Source: Rallus limicola (taxonomy: Eukaryota; Chordata; Aves; Gruiformes; Rallidae). Taken from it: DNA of 64,000 nt. Location: the NCBI GenBank assembly GCA_022605955.1, contig JAKCOZ010000022.1:2852001-2916000 (forward strand). The letters are read 5' to 3'. A program made the translations under genes and the position numbers. The first letter of the stretch is position 1. Each line of letters opens with the position of its first letter. A model generated the notes under the pieces. That model saw nothing but the letters and a program-made list of their open reading frames with translations, was not told the origin of the DNA and searched no databases. Below, piece by piece: positions 15,445 through 28,892 of the stretch.

Positions 15445-18400
15445 CCTCAAGCTGCAAAATTCATGTGGAATATGCTAAACTGTATATTGGGATGCTGGAA
15501 CAGGCAAACTGTGGTGAGTATTTTAATTGAAATGCAATGCAATCCAGTGAATTCAACATACTGTCCTATAGCTGCACTTTCATTTGCAGAAAATTTCCAG
15601 TCCCAGTCAACAGACATAACGAATATTTAAAACTGGAGTAAACAGCCACAGAGAGCAGCACAGATATTTTCATCCTATCCACCCGGTCATGGAGAGAACT
15701 GCTAAAATCTGGGTTAATCCTTCCAATCCTTAGTCAGAAATGGAGGTCTGTGCAATTGAAGTAGTATGCCAGAATTAGAATTGCTTGTTGTAAGGATTCG
15801 ATTAAGCCAAAATTTGAAGATCTGAAATAGCTAGTTAAAAATCAAAGTAGTGCATTTCTACTGACATATATCATAATCCAGAAAAATCATTTCACTGACG
15901 CTCATAGCTCTTCCCTCCATAGGAAATTAGTCTGGGACAAATCCCAGACACTCTGAGAGAAAAGAGTTTCACTTCTCTGCAAAAAAAATAAATAAATCAG
16001 CATTTCTCAAATACAATAATGACAACCTCTGGACTGAAACACCATGAATAAGGCACAGCCTCCAGTTAGGAAGAACACAGAAATAAAGACAACTACTTAT
16101 ATTGCAGCTTTATGGATCTGATTCTCACAAACACCCTAGCGACAATATAAACTACTTTGTATTTGTTAGTGTACTAAAAAACATGACATACCCATTAAAT
16201 ATAAAATATTTATCTCATATCTATTTATCAGCATTGGGCAGGGGACAGCTTTTATTTTCAGCAAGCTGAAAGATTACACATGTCAACATAGAAAATTTTA
16301 AAAATGAAGAAGGGAAGATATCACTCTCCCAGGAGCCATTTCACTTGAAGCTTCTTCATCATTTGATTAAGGCCTGCACAAATCAGGCTGGATTAAATCT
16401 AAAATATAACTAATAGTCTGCATTTGCCACTGCAAGTCTTCAGGCTCGTCTATAGACAATTTATGTCAACCCTGAAGTTTATGGTTCTTTTCTTGATGAA
16501 GTTACATATGAGATCACCTCAAGACCCAGAAAGCCGGCGTTCCCCTTGAGCCTACAAATGCCATGTCTGCGCGCTTGCATAACACATCACACTGTGCAGA
16601 GTCACCGCAGGAGGCAAAAGCAAAGTGGCAGTAAAACTTCCAGTTACAAACATTTAAGGTCTATGGTGACAGAGTAAGAGGCAAATGTTCAGCTGTAGCT
16701 TCCATGCCAAGATAGCCAGAGGTTTCAAGCTATTACATAAGTGCATTTTTGTAATAGTTATTGCTCTGAAGCTGAAAGTTTTACTCAGGCACAGCTCTTT
16801 GAAGTTCTTGGGGACCTGGCTCTCCAAAAATGGAAAAACAAATCAGTAAACCAGCTCAACAGGGAGTCAGGCTTATTACACATACTTGATTTAAAAAGAA
16901 GCAAGGGAGGGAGAATCTCATTGTTTTCTTTTGGTTTTTTTGTAATACAACTCTAGAATGCTTGTTAAGTAGGAGAACTGAGCTGAATCGGAAAAGCTAT
17001 CGTAATAACAGTATTTTTAACTTAAGTAAAACCAGGTAGCATGTAAACCAGCAGTCCAGTAAGTCATTAGAAAGAGAACACGCCAAGTACCATTACAGCC
17101 TTCACATACCAAATCATTCCTTTAGCTACAGACTGCTCTTCCAAGCACAATATGCCTTAAGTCTAGTGTGTTGCTTGGACATTCCGCCTCAGATATTAAG
17201 AGGCTATGTCTGTATCTTTATGCCTTTTATATAAGAAACATACTAAGCCCCTTTCTAGAAAGGCAAAACCCCGTCTATCTTCTCTTTATACTGCAGCATT
17301 TAAGTAGGCATTAAAGGACTAAATATTTAAAGTATTTGCTTACTTTGCACTTGCTCCTAGTCCTTTACTTCAGAATGAAATCAATCATGTCACAGCAGGA
17401 TCCCAATCAGGAGGATTTTTGCCTCCCTTGTGGGACTATACCTGACCTGGATGCTGTAAGCAAGCATGCTATCTTTTCCTACTAGAATCATGCTTCTTGG
17501 TGTTTAGAAATGCCTTTGCTGACCTAGGAAATTGTTTTCAGCTTTGTCCTGGTCCATTCCTGCCAAAACCAGCACAAGCTTAAGTCTAAAGCTAAGGTTC
17601 TGCATGCATATAACTTACCAGCCAGTAACAAAAAAGCAGTAGAGGGTGAGAAATGAGCAAAGTTCATTGTTATTTTGGCTTAAGTTTTCCACTGCTTGCA
17701 AGCAGTGTCCACTGAGGTGTCCACTGCAGTTTAACAAATCAATAGGACTTACACTGGAATAAGGATTATGGAGCTGGACTGTTACACTTGATTATTGAAT
17801 GAAATAACTCACTGTTTTAAGATTTCTCCCTCGTAGTGTGATAAAGGTAAATCACAAATCATGCCAACAGTCATCTCTGACAAGGAAACACACTTAAACT
17901 GAAAGAAAAAAGCTTAAGCAAGGACACAAAATGATTGGTAAGGCTTTCAGAGACCATTAAAGGCACACATGCTGCAGGGGACAGCTGCCTCCCATAGAAA
18001 CTTCCCAGATGTTCGTTTAAATTTAAATTCAGAGACCATTGGATGTGTTTTTATGACAAATTTGGAATCTGAAAATATTAACAGTGAGAAGCTACTGAGC
18101 AACTGTTCAGGACACATAAAATGTTAAATCTTTAATTATTTACCCTTGTCCTCAACCAGCTATTTAGTGTCATTTCACTACTGGAAATTTCCCAGTAACT
18201 CTTACGCTATAAAATAGTGATAGATAATAAGGAACATCAACAGGGAAGTGAAAGAAGTTGCAGTCAGGATCCTGTATCCTAGAAGAGGTTAGAAAAGGAA
18301 AGATTAAGACATGACTTATGAAATTGTTAAGACTGGAAAAATGACAGGATGAGTATATTTGGAAAAGGCTATGAAGATCACTTGATGACTTCAGTTGACC

Positions 18401-20757
18401 TGAGGAGGTGGGAATCATGTAAAATTGTATTTTTCCTTCCACAAGTTAGCTTATCCTGCAAAGAGCTAAAACTATTCTTGCCTGACACTTTCCTATGCTG
18501 TATTGTCTCTATGAAGACACTGCTCATTTTCATGATATAACCAGTCATTTAAATGACATCAGCATTTATGTAATTCACAATCCATAACTTTGTCCTGTTA
18601 TTCTTATAACAATTTAAGTTCAAGTGCCAATAAAAATGAGCCTCAGAATAAGATTCCAAAGCAACAGCAAAACACATTCACATTCAGAGGAGGCTGCAGA
18701 ATCAGTGAGCCATCTAATGCTGTAGAAAGCAATTTATTTTCACGTATTTTAACTGTCCATTTGTCCTGTCACTGTGTATTCTGAAGCACCTAATGGGAAA
18801 TCTGAAACTCAGATTAATTGATTTGAAAATCAATTATAAAAAGGGAATCGTAAATATCTTTTCAAATGCCAGTTCCTAGAAATCCAGGGTAGTAGATAAC
18901 TCCACAAAGCACCTGAAGAGTGAACATGCACAGAAAAAAGTACATATATTACTACAAATCACAAAATCATGAAATAATCTTCCCATTCTCTATAGAAGTA
19001 AGTGTTGACATGGAAAGTTATCAATGCTGGACAGTCAAACAACTGCATAGCAAAAGAAAGGGTGGGTTATATATTTAGGAAGCCTATAGACTGACCCTGT
19101 CCCAGAGGTTATACTAAAGAAAAAAATAAAAGCAGCAAATTACAGCTTCTGTAAATTACAGAAGACAATATGCAGACTCCAATGCAGCAATTTCCAGATA
19201 CTTAACTATAGCTCAGGCGTCCCACATTGCACCAGGAAAAGCAAACCCCATCCTATTTAAGTATGTAAAGCTTGTCAATGAATGCAGAAGGAATGACTTC
19301 GGACAGGAGAAGAGTTGCCCAAAATCCCAAGGACAGGAACCCTGAAGAGATACCGAGATGGAAACTCTTCAGAGTATTGAATACTTCTAGTTTTCTCACA
19401 CTTCTTTTCTTCACAAACAGGTCACTTTCATCAGCAATTTGTATTGCTGTTTTACTATCACGTCTTCACCACTGTTACTCTAGCTCACCTGGTTTAGTTT
19501 CTCCTCCTTTATTTCTCAATACTAAATGAACAGGTTTGGATTAAAGTCATAATATTTTTTTGCTTTCTTGGGATTCCAGAGAATTTCTTCACTCCAATTA
19601 ATCTTATTTTAGCACAACTATCATTTGTGCTTTCTATACACTGTAAGAGACCTGGTACTCCTCATGTTAAGGGTTATATAATTTTGAGAAGTATATTTTC
19701 TCCTAGCCAACCTTGCTGCTGCTAGAAGTGAACTAAGGCAATAAATGGCAAAAAAAAAAAACCAACCCCAAAACCCCCGACCTTAACACTAGGGTGACAG
19801 CCAATATAAAGTAAAATAGCAAATACACAGGATGCAGCTGAAGAGAGCATAATAGGAGGGTGTTTGGAGGCAGCTGTTTGGTGGAAGGAGATTTGCATAC
19901 AGAATGGACTGGATATAAGAAATGCTGTCTAAGAGCAAGAGAAGGAAGCAAATGTTTCTTTTTACAACTTCTGTATCAGTTTGCTCTTACAGTTAGGGGA
20001 TAAAGCTTCATGTTTCGAATGCTAAGCATTGGAGTCATCCACAATATCTTTCACTAGAAACCAGATTCCACATCAGGAAATTTCAGCCTTCTTGCAGATA
20101 ACAAGAGTGAAAAAGAAGATGGAGAAAGGAGAGAGATGTCAAACAGATCAAAACAAAACAAAGAACAGAGACAGCTTATTTACTACAAGTTTAGTGTGAC
20201 TATTGAAAACACTCCAGACCATCATAAATGGTGCTTAAGTAAAACCAGTCACTTTCCAGAGTTTTTGCATCTGTTTTCTTAGGATGAATTCACAAACCTT
20301 ATCTCGTCCCAATTAGGTACTTCACATAGCGCTGATGCTTCCACCAACATAATTTACCCAGAACTCTTAATTAGCTTCATACACAAAAAATAGCATGTAA
20401 TTTGTCTGGTAATTATATGTTTCTGAAACTCCAAAAAGCAACTCATTACAGGAATGTCATGCACTTAGAACAGATTACCTTAATTTTATTTTCTGTTTAT
20501 CCAATTATAACTGTCATTCCTAATTGTATTGTAAATTGTATTGAGCTGGAAGGTGGCTATAAAATCCCTGCTCTTTCTTCTTTCACAGTGGTTCTACATA
20601 TGCAGTGTGTTTCCACTAGACACAAAATCAATGTACTGAAAACAAAGCAGTCCTATTGTTAATTCTAGTCACGTGGAGAAGCAAGCTGGTCAGCACAAAT
20701 AGACAAAATTTTGTATCAACAAAATTGCAGGCAGAAATCTTGAATCAAAAGTGAGGA

Positions 20758-20890
20758 GAAAAAAAAAACACCAACAAAAAAACCCAGACAAGAACAAAAA
20801 CCCCACACAAATCCAAACCACTGCCTCCCAAAAAAAAACCAAACACAACCTGTAACAAAACACCCAAAGCCAAACCCTACCACTGCCAAG
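20758..20890. repeat. A/C-only low-complexity tract
   Basis: About 130 bases are made almost wholly of A and C on the plus strand (runs of A8-9, ACC, CCAAAC), so the minus strand is T/G only. Reading frames on the minus strand here (about 20690-20979), with many Phe, Gly, Val and Trp residues, are an artefact of this composition. Confidence 0.85.
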
Positions 20891-21600
20891 ACAAGGAAAC
20901 AAAAGGAAAAGATAGGCAGCTTCCCACACAGAAATGCCTTGAATGAAACGTGTTTGTAGAAAAAGCTTGCTGTGCACAAAAGGCAGGCTGTATATAGTTA
21001 CAGACAGAGTGGAGGCTGTGGAGCAAGACCAGCAGTGGTGTGTTCAGGCAGGCTGCAGCAGGTACAAGGAAACAGTCCAGCTCATCTTCATTAAAAGCCT
21101 ATAAGGAAATTACTTTCCCAACCTATGATGGAGACAGAAAACCTAGAATGCTGACTGAAGAGTCATCTGGTAACGAAGTACCTTCCCAAGAAAGCTTCCT
21201 CAAAACCTAGGTTAAGGGATACATGTTTTTTAAGTTGAAAGGTGTATAGACTTGACCTGAAAAAAATCTACTTTGCCTAGGCTAACCAAAGGTGGGTGTA
21301 CATGATCATAATGGGAAATTACATTACTGAGAGCACAGCAAACCACTATTACTTGTAGGCTCCATCCTAAAGAGTAGCTAAATGAAGTTGCACACCCAAG
21401 ACCTCCTCCTTCCAAACACTCGTGTTTTTCAATCATATAAGCTTCACATGTATGTATAGCAAAGGGGAAATTGCTGTTGGAAAAGGTGAGGCAACATTAA
21501 CTGTGTATCACAAACTTACAGCAGCTGGACACCAAGTAACTTCTAGCAGGAGCTTAGAATATCAGGAAACAAGCTAGTTTTCCTGTTAGCTCATCACATT

Positions 21601-21690
21601 TCTTCTACACTCTTTAATAATTAATTAAAATATGTTAATGCTGTTTTTAAATAATTAATATTAGTTAAGTAATTAGTAGATGAAAAATGA
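21601..21690. other. AT-rich block with clustered TTAAT/TAATTA motifs
   Basis: The sequence contains repeated TAATTA, TTAATAATTAATTAAAA and AATAATTAATATTAG strings, typical of homeodomain or POU binding clusters and also of simple AT-rich DNA. It lies inside the GRIN2A intron. It has no coding potential. Enhancer function is only a possibility; conservation is unknown. Confidence 0.3.
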
Positions 21691-22376
21691 AAAATGTGTT
21701 TGACATGGTATCAAGGCCCTTCTATTTACTGCCTGATTATATTAGGATGAATACCTTCAGGTATGTTCTCTGGACATATTCTGAATGCCAGAAATGTCTT
21801 ATGCAGTTTGTAATAGCCTATTATTATTTTGTAGTTTAAAGGGAATAATTCTGGATTTTGTATTTGAGAGTGTCCTTGGGAAAAAATTCCAAAGATACCA
21901 TGAGGAATATCTACAAGCAAAAAATTATGCTGAAGGTCTGATGTCCTACTTTTACAACTCAGGAGTCAGCTGTGTTATAGTTACCTATAAGCAGGTAATA
22001 GTGTGGACACATTGCATAGGTGATCTACAACAGTGATTTACTAGCAGTTTTAGGATATTGTTGCTCAAGAGACACACATGTTTTTCTGTTTCCAAGAGCT
22101 GTAAAAACAGACAGTTTGAAGAGAAAGAAAACAGGTCCTTTGAGATGAAAATATGTTGATCTTATGCCAAATGACTAGATCCAAATGAAGCCAAATACCC
22201 CTCTCCTAAGAGTTGTTTCTAGGATCTCACCCTGCTCCCTGGGCTCAGCTGCAACTGTGTCAACTCAAGCAAGCTAAAAAACCGGGAGCTTACCCATATC
22301 TGAACTACAGCAAAACTCAAGTTAACTCTAGATTTCCATTTCCTACAATCAGTTTAACCCCAATCTCTTCAAAAGA

Positions 22377-22424
22377 AGCTGCTGGTAGGATAAAAATTAA
22401 CTCTATCCCCGCTGAAACCAGGAT
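22377..22424 (+). mobile_element. Short 3'-end fragment of an avian LTR element
   Basis: About 48 bases, including the string TTAACTCTATCCCCGCTGAA followed by ACCAGGA, match the recalled 3' end of a common bird endogenous-retrovirus LTR (usually ATCCCAGCTGAAACCAGGAC). Only this tail is recognisable; upstream sequence is too diverged or belongs to something else. No retroviral genes flank it. The family name cannot be given without a repeat-library search. Confidence 0.5.
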
Positions 22425-24023
22425 AACTCCACAAAAGTGACAATTCCAGTCTACTCACAAGGTATTCCAGAAAATCCTCCATGATTTTCTTCTCTAAGTT
22501 AAGAGGGAAACTTTTAGGTGTACATGAGAACAAGGAATGACATAATAATCTCAAAAATAGCTAGGAAAGAGCCTGGGGGAGAAAGCAAGAAAGCAAGGCT
22601 CACAGTAATACAGTGCTCCTCCAAGTTCTGAGACAAAGCTCAAAGCAGTGATTGCAGCTGTTCTCTTTACTTTCTCATGGCATTGACAGCACAAGAGCAG
22701 CAGTGTAAACCAGCAGCTGTATCAGAACCACCCCGTGCTCACAGAGCACTGGCTCCTGCTGAAGAAAAGCGTTAAGATATTGTATCCACTCACTTCACTG
22801 ACCTTCGCTCTAAGACAGATTTCAGGCATGATTTAAACCATTTAATAGCAGCAACAAGGTCACACGTGAGTAAAATGTGTGACTGCAGATTCCAAGCCTA
22901 GTTCTAAAATTCTGCACAAATGTCCAAGATCGTTTTATCTTTTAAAAATACATAGAGATTGACTTTTATGGACATGGTCAAGTAAAGACAGATTTGAAAG
23001 AGCAGGTCCATACTACGTTTTTTTGTTGCAGTTCAAAATAAGGATATCTGAAAGTTACACATGCCATAGCAGCATCAGTACACCTAGAAGGAAAGTCACA
23101 TTCAACTGTTTCTTTAAAAAGGGGAGAAGTTGCAAGTATGTGCAAGGGAAAAATGCAAGCTACCATACCTAGACCTAAACCATCAGCTACATGTACATTT
23201 GTGCACTAGTGCATTTATTAAACTGCAGTTTAGTCTTTCAGTCTTTTGCAGCACCAACCAAAGCCAAAGTTAGAATCCTACTCAGGAGTACAGCGTCAGA
23301 CTCATGCTAATATCAGAAATGAAAAGTTAAGAAATTTAAATTTAAAATTTTCTGTAAGAATACAGCACTGCTTTTACAAGCCAACTAGATGAGCTGGACA
23401 GAAATCTACATAACGCATATGGAAGGCATGCAAATTGATGAGCACAATCCATGAAGTAGGATCTCCAGGAAAAGATTCTACAATAAAAGACAAATCCAAC
23501 ACCCCCCTCATTCATCACAATATTTAGAGCTTAAGAATTGAAACACACTTATGCATAGTGCAAGTGTGAGTTTTGAACATTTTTTTAATGTTTTCTTTAA
23601 TGATCGTTGTGCTATGAGGATACATGACAAAGAAGTTCTAAGATGGATAGAGGAAGCTTAAGAGCAGCATCCAAAGTTGCGTATGGATGAGGGAATGTAA
23701 GGTCTCAGTACCAGAGCCACGAGCCCAGGTGTGATCTGACTGTAGCTACAAGGCTGGACTTTGAGTTTTGGTTTGCACAAGTGCAGTATGGTTTTTATAT
23801 TTCAGGAATGAGGAAAACAAGAGCAATTCTAGCTGCATATCTAGTGTGGAGACATGAAAATGAGAAGCAATGCAAACACCTGCAAGTATTTCAGTAAAAT
23901 ACCTGAAAAATATCCATCTTAAGAATGAACAATATTTAAAAGTACAGTTTCACTCACTACTTTATCATAGTTGGAAGTCTTAATAAATATCCCAGCAGCA
24001 CTATAGGTCATGGGGGCCTGGCA

Positions 24024-24569
24024 GATGAATTGAACATGAGTCGGCAGTGCACCCTTCCGGTGATAAAGCCTAACCAGTGCTCATTAGCTAGAGCCTAGCC
24101 AGTTTCTTGAGAGATGATTCCCCTTTTTGGTACTGGTGAGACCACATCTGCAGTCCTTTGTCCAGTTTTGGGTTCCCCCATCCAAGACATCATACTTGAG
24201 GAGTCCAAAGGACTGGAGCGCAGGAGGTACAAGAAAAGGGTGAGGGAACTCTTTTGCTCTGAAAAGGGACAGGTAAGGACCAGCATAACTGCTGTCTAGA
24301 GCTACACAGAGTTAGAATCACAGACACACAGCAGAAGAACAAAATCTGCCTCTTCTTAAGAGATATGATGAAAATATTTGCATGGTGAGAAAAGTTAAGT
24401 TCCTAAACAAATTTCCCAGGGAAGCTGTGGTATCTACATCCATGGAGATACTCAAAACTTGACTGGACAATCTGATCTGATTTTGATCTTACCCCACTGT
24501 TGAGCTAGGGTTGGGTTAGACAACCTCCAGAGATCCCTTCTAGCCTCAATTACTCTGTGATTCTGATTA
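24024..24569 (+). mobile_element. CR1 LINE, 5'-truncated, old diverged copy
   Basis: The segment follows the CR1 3' consensus in order: a region like 'acatgagtcggcagtgc', then 'tactggtgagaccacatctg', 'ccagttttgggttcccccat', then 'tttcccagggaagctgtggt'. It closes with 'agatcccttctagcctcaat' and a TCTGTGATTCTG tail, the usual short CR1 3' repeat. CR1 is the dominant non-LTR retrotransposon of birds and reptiles. It is inserted in the GRIN2A intron, antisense to the gene. It lacks any usable reverse-transcriptase reading frame and has internal deletions, so it is a dead copy. Confidence 0.88.
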
Positions 24570-27500
24570 CTACTTTGGAAGGGGATGAGGGTAAAAAAGG
24601 AAAGCTGGAGGTGGTGATAAATGCAAAAGGGATTTTACAGTAAACAATTGCCGATTCTATCAGCAGGAAGAATAATGAAGAAGAATAATTTAACCATACA
24701 TAGTTGGGGTTTTTTTTAAGCAAACATTTATTTTGCATAACATTCCCGGAGCTGTTTCGAGAAGTATCACTTTGTAATAGTCCTTCTGGAAAATTACACT
24801 CACCTTTAATGCTGTTTGACTATGAAATATAACTCTTAATATCTTCAAAACAATATCATGCTTCAAGTTATATCTTTCAGATAGGTTGCTAATGAGAAGT
24901 TAGGCTTAATTTTGCAACATGCAGAAGCAGTGTGGTTCAGTAACACTGAGTATTCCTGCATGTATTTATAATAGATAAAGGCTTTTTCCCCCACTTGTGA
25001 AGGACACAAATCTTTTATAATTGTCACTGAACTAACCATGATGTTCTGTTTTAGAAAGGTATCATAAATTCTACCATTACAATGATAGCATGTGTTGAAA
25101 CAAACGTAACTAAGTTTAAAACCAAATGCTCACGTCAGGAAACAATTCCTAAGTAATGTTTGATTTGAGATCTGTCAAATGTCAACAGACACAAGATGAA
25201 TAAACAGCCAGTCTGTTTTCAGCATCCTCCAAGGGTTGCTGATGCACAGCAGGTTGGCACAGATGCCCCAGACACAATCATCTCAGAATTATCTGTCCCA
25301 CATGTGAATATGTTTTGAGTCTGTGACAGAATTGGAGACCAAAGCCAAGGAGCATATCACTGGCAGGAAAGTTCCTGAAAACAACAGGTGCTAAAGCCGG
25401 CTGGAGGCAGAGCTTGGGGCTCCTTGTGCAGTTAGAATCAGACAGGTAACATATATCCTTAAGAGAACAATTGGTTTATTAGTAGGGGTTTGACAGAAGA
25501 TGTCAGGTGAAGGCAGATCAACTAGGTGCAGAAAACATTTCAGTTTTGCTGGCTTCACATGCCCATCAATGTTTATATTTTATATCAAGCAACAACTCTT
25601 CAGATTTTGCAGGCAAATTTTAACCAAACTAAAGCAGAGTGCAGACAGCTGGGCCAATGGAGGAAGAAGTCCAGACTACACACCTTTCACAGCAGATGTT
25701 CACATGGGAACTCAGTACCTCAAAAGCTATATGCCCTGCACTAATCACTGTCTACTCCAAATGTGGGCATACCTTATCTCTATAAGCCTAGAATAACTTT
25801 TTCTTCTTTAAAGATATGGGTCTTCATGACACATCCACACTGACATAGTATTTATTAGCCACTCAGAATAGAGTAAGCTTATCTAATCCAAGTCATTCCA
25901 GTAACGTCTTTAGCAGCACAGAGCATTATATATGACTTGTCATTTCTGTGCCTTCAGTTTAGTTCACGTTTAGGACAATTAAGCATCTTATAACAACCAC
26001 TTGGCACAGAATTCACTGAACTGTTGTGCTGCCTTTATGTCAGCTGTCCTTGGCAGACTGCAAACAGGCAGGTACTACACACACACATTTTGATGTAGAA
26101 GTCATCTAAAGCATAGTACCAGCATAAAGCCACAGGGGAGGAAAATAACTGTTAGAGCCGCACACAAGAAGGACATAAATGAAACAGACTGATTAGGGTG
26201 CCAGAGAACAACATCGACAAGCAGGAGTGGGTCCAAACATCTTTTTTGCATATCCAGCCATCTCAATGTACAAGACTAAACAGAAGACTTTAAACACTGA
26301 TCAGCTACATAATTCAGCGAAAACCCATGTTGTTTCAGATAAAATCCTGGCACTGACTTGGAAGACAAATTTTACATTTGCAGTCCTTCTACCTCAGACT
26401 TCATCTCTGCTGCATTTATGACAGCACTGTGAATTTCCCCTTCAACTCCCAGGAATTCATTCCTAAACAAATAGTTAATTGAGTGACACACACAAGTCTC
26501 ATTACTGCGATGTTCGAAACCCAGTTGCAAGACATTGCACATTGCAAAAGCCAAGTTTAAGATGAAGGCAATTTCAGTTACATGAACAAACAATTCCTCC
26601 AGCCAATTCTACCAATGACAGCTCTCTTAGGCTGTCTTAAAACACAAAAGAGCAATTTTGATTTCCCAAGTGGAAATCTCAGGTGCCAAGTTTCAGCACA
26701 AAAATGTTTTATTAGCCAACTATGATAACCCCTAAAATCAAAGGATGCTATAATAAAGACAATCTTAGCATACAGTGAAAATAGCATTAACTTATGAGAC
26801 AAGAAAAGTACAATCTATTTCATCTTCTAGGGGCTCCTACATAAGAGTAAAAAATAGATCAGTATCAAGTAACTTTCTACATCTGCTACAGAGCGTGAAG
26901 TCAATTCCATAAGGATTTCTGCCAGTGTTTCAGCACTCAGCACAGGCTGGAATCTTCAGATATTCTTATACTGGCATAGAAAGTTGAGTGAAATATGTAT
27001 CAAACAAAATTCCTAAATATACATAAAGCCACCTTTAAAAAAGATTGGTAAACCTGTACAGTAATTTGAAAGCACATGAAATAATTACCTCTGTAACTTG
27101 GTCACTACAATTATATTTAAGATAGTAGCATTGACTGTAATGATCTTTCCATATAAATCAAGATGTCACACCCAATGGTATAGAAACTTTGTTATAATTC
27201 AGCACTTATTGTCCTCCCCTTACATGACATGTGTTTTAAAGGCCATTCAACATACCAAGAGAGACAGATCTCTTATCCCAGTGGGAAGCCTTTCCCAGAG
27301 GTAAAAACGTTTCAACGGTTCAAAGCCTACTCCCCAACTGTAACTAATCATTGTATCTTTCCCACTTCTTTTTCCCTCTCAGGTTACAAAACAAGGTATC
27401 TGGACCATTTCACTCTTTAGATCAATTCAGAGAGTTCTTTACTATTCAAGTATTCTTCCAAAGCCACTTATAAGGAATAATATTTAATAAATAAGAAACA

Positions 27501-28480
27501 CTAAAGGGTACAAATATCAGGAAATAAGTTACAATTAACGTTGAAAAACCTTGTGAGCTGGAAAACCAGTAGATGACTTCCCACCCTCAAACTCCCTCTT
27601 CATTTATCCTCTTTTACTCCATGGCAGGAGCTCCTCTAAGACTTTTGGGCCAGGCACCAGTCCACGCCAGAGCACTTAAGTCCTGTGCAGTGCTAAGCAC
27701 TGGCTTCAGAAACAGCAGTAATCACTTCACAACATCAATGCTGCAGTGCCAGCAAGGATTTTTTAAAAATTGTTACACGGTTAAGGAAGATGAGTTGGGT
27801 ACATGAGTCACTTCTGTCATTCTACAATCTCACAGCTGATTACATAAAGAGATGTTTTCCAACAAAATAATTTGTCATTATCTCCAGAGTTTAGACAACC
27901 CTGCCGTGGATTTTCATGAACCATAGTAGGGTATTGGAAATATTCTGTTAGCAAAAGTCTGATTTAGTAAGTATAGTGAATACAAGAGCTGGTTCAAGTT
28001 TGTACGACTACTTAATTTATAGACTGCAGTGGATTACAAATGTCCAGCATGATATGATTTTCCTATTACTGCTATTGTCCTCAAATAGATTCGGGTCTAT
28101 TGTTTGCTATTTCTTAAAAGCATCGCAGAATATCCCCTTGGAATTTTACATCTTATCTCTAAAATCATTTCATGTTTTGAGGTTGTTTTTACATCCATAT
28201 TTGCTAGTAAATTTTCTAAACATACCAGCATTCAGCATACTGGAGAGGAAAATTAGGACTGTTTTTGCAAGGGATGAAGAGGTGAGTTTCAGGTATAAAC
28301 CCCCCCCCAAAAATTTCAGACTATTTCATGAATGATCAAGGACACTGCTCAGTATAGTTTTCTTTTTTAAAACAAGAAGAGACAACTAGAAGCACCTTTT
28401 CTGAACTGCTTGCAGTGATTATTCATGATAGAGACCAACACAGCAAAGTACGTTAGACTAGAGAAACTTTTTAACAAATT

Positions 28481-28487
28481 CTCCTAC
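28481..28487 (-). other. GRIN2A: Splice donor of GRIN2A first coding exon
   Basis: The minus strand reads AAG|GTAGGAG, a good donor directly after codon 135 (Lys). The exon ends in phase 0, at the point where mammalian GRIN2A also has its first coding exon boundary (after MADK, c.414 in human numbering). This supports the orthology. Confidence 0.93.
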
Positions 28488-28892
28488 CTTATCTGCCATT
28501 ATCATGGAGGCCCCGCCATGAATTCCAAGAATTGGAATAGAAGTCTGAGATGAAATAAAATCCAAAATCTGAGCTACTGCCTCCTGGTCAGTATCATCTC
28601 CAAAAACCACTCCATGGATCTTGGTGCCTGACATCAAGTCACAAACATGTGTTATGATGCTCTTAGGGTCAGTCTGGTTCACCAGAAGGGTCACTACATT
28701 GATATCAACAGTCAGGTCTGCTGACATTTCTCTGGTCCAGAGAGCTCTGATATCTCTCTCTGTGATATACTTGGTCCTTCCCAGAATCACTGCAATGTTC
28801 AGGATGGGGTAACTTTTCTCTGCTCCACGAACAAGATCCAAAGGCGCCAGAAGAGCTTGGAGTACCAGGAGAGCACAGCCAATTTTCCTCAT
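28488..28892 (-). CDS. GRIN2A: GRIN2A first coding exon (GluN2A residues 1-135)
   Basis: This exon encodes the N-terminus of GluN2A, the glutamate-binding subunit of the NMDA receptor, an excitatory postsynaptic cation channel. Seen: the ATG at 28892-28890 opens 135 codons ending exactly at a GT donor. Residues 1-23 form a signal peptide (basic start, Leu-rich core, cleavage probably before AEKSYP). The rest is the first lobe of the LIVBP-like amino-terminal domain: an N-glycosylation site NQT at 72-74, Cys84 (equivalent to mammalian Cys87, disulfide bonded to a later exon), and the highly conserved stretches [15 protein letters not shown] and [12 protein letters not shown], ending [20 protein letters not shown] and [11 protein letters not shown] match GRIN2A rather than GRIN2B (RICDLMSD, ADDTDQEAIAQ). 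Mammalian exon 1 encodes 138 codons, so the length fits. The reading frame continues nine codons into the intron before a stop; those are not coding. Odd: the residues equivalent to zinc-site His42 and His44 are Arg39 and Lys41. Confidence 0.97.

Larger units (their letters stand above)
1..28487 (-). other. GRIN2A: First part of the long GRIN2A intron after the first coding exon
   Basis: This is intronic by position: it follows the donor at 28486. The next coding exon of GRIN2A encodes about 200 residues of the amino-terminal domain and would be visible as a long minus-strand reading frame; none is present. The intron therefore extends beyond base 1, in line with the very long intron of other vertebrates. 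Contents listed separately: an LTR tail at 22.38 kb, CR1 at 24.0 kb, an inverted repeat at 15.4 kb, an A/C tract at 20.8 kb and an AT-rich block at 21.6 kb. The remainder is AT-rich, single-copy-looking sequence with short unconserved reading frames. I see no exon, RNA gene or other repeat in it. Confidence 0.85.

Noticed and set aside
20690..20979. Minus-strand frames rich in Phe, Gly, Val and Trp
   Set aside because: They come from the A/C-only tract read on its T/G strand.
27976..28335. 119-codon plus-strand reading frame
   Set aside because: Phe/Leu/Ser-rich product of T-rich sequence inside the GRIN2A intron, with a poly-C run near its end and no recognised similarity.
28461..28487. Nine extra codons after the GRIN2A exon in the open frame
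   Set aside because: They lie beyond a good GT donor at the known exon boundary of this gene family, so they are intron.
28621..28812. Plus-strand reading frame opposite the GRIN2A exon
   Set aside because: It is an antisense shadow of the conserved coding exon.
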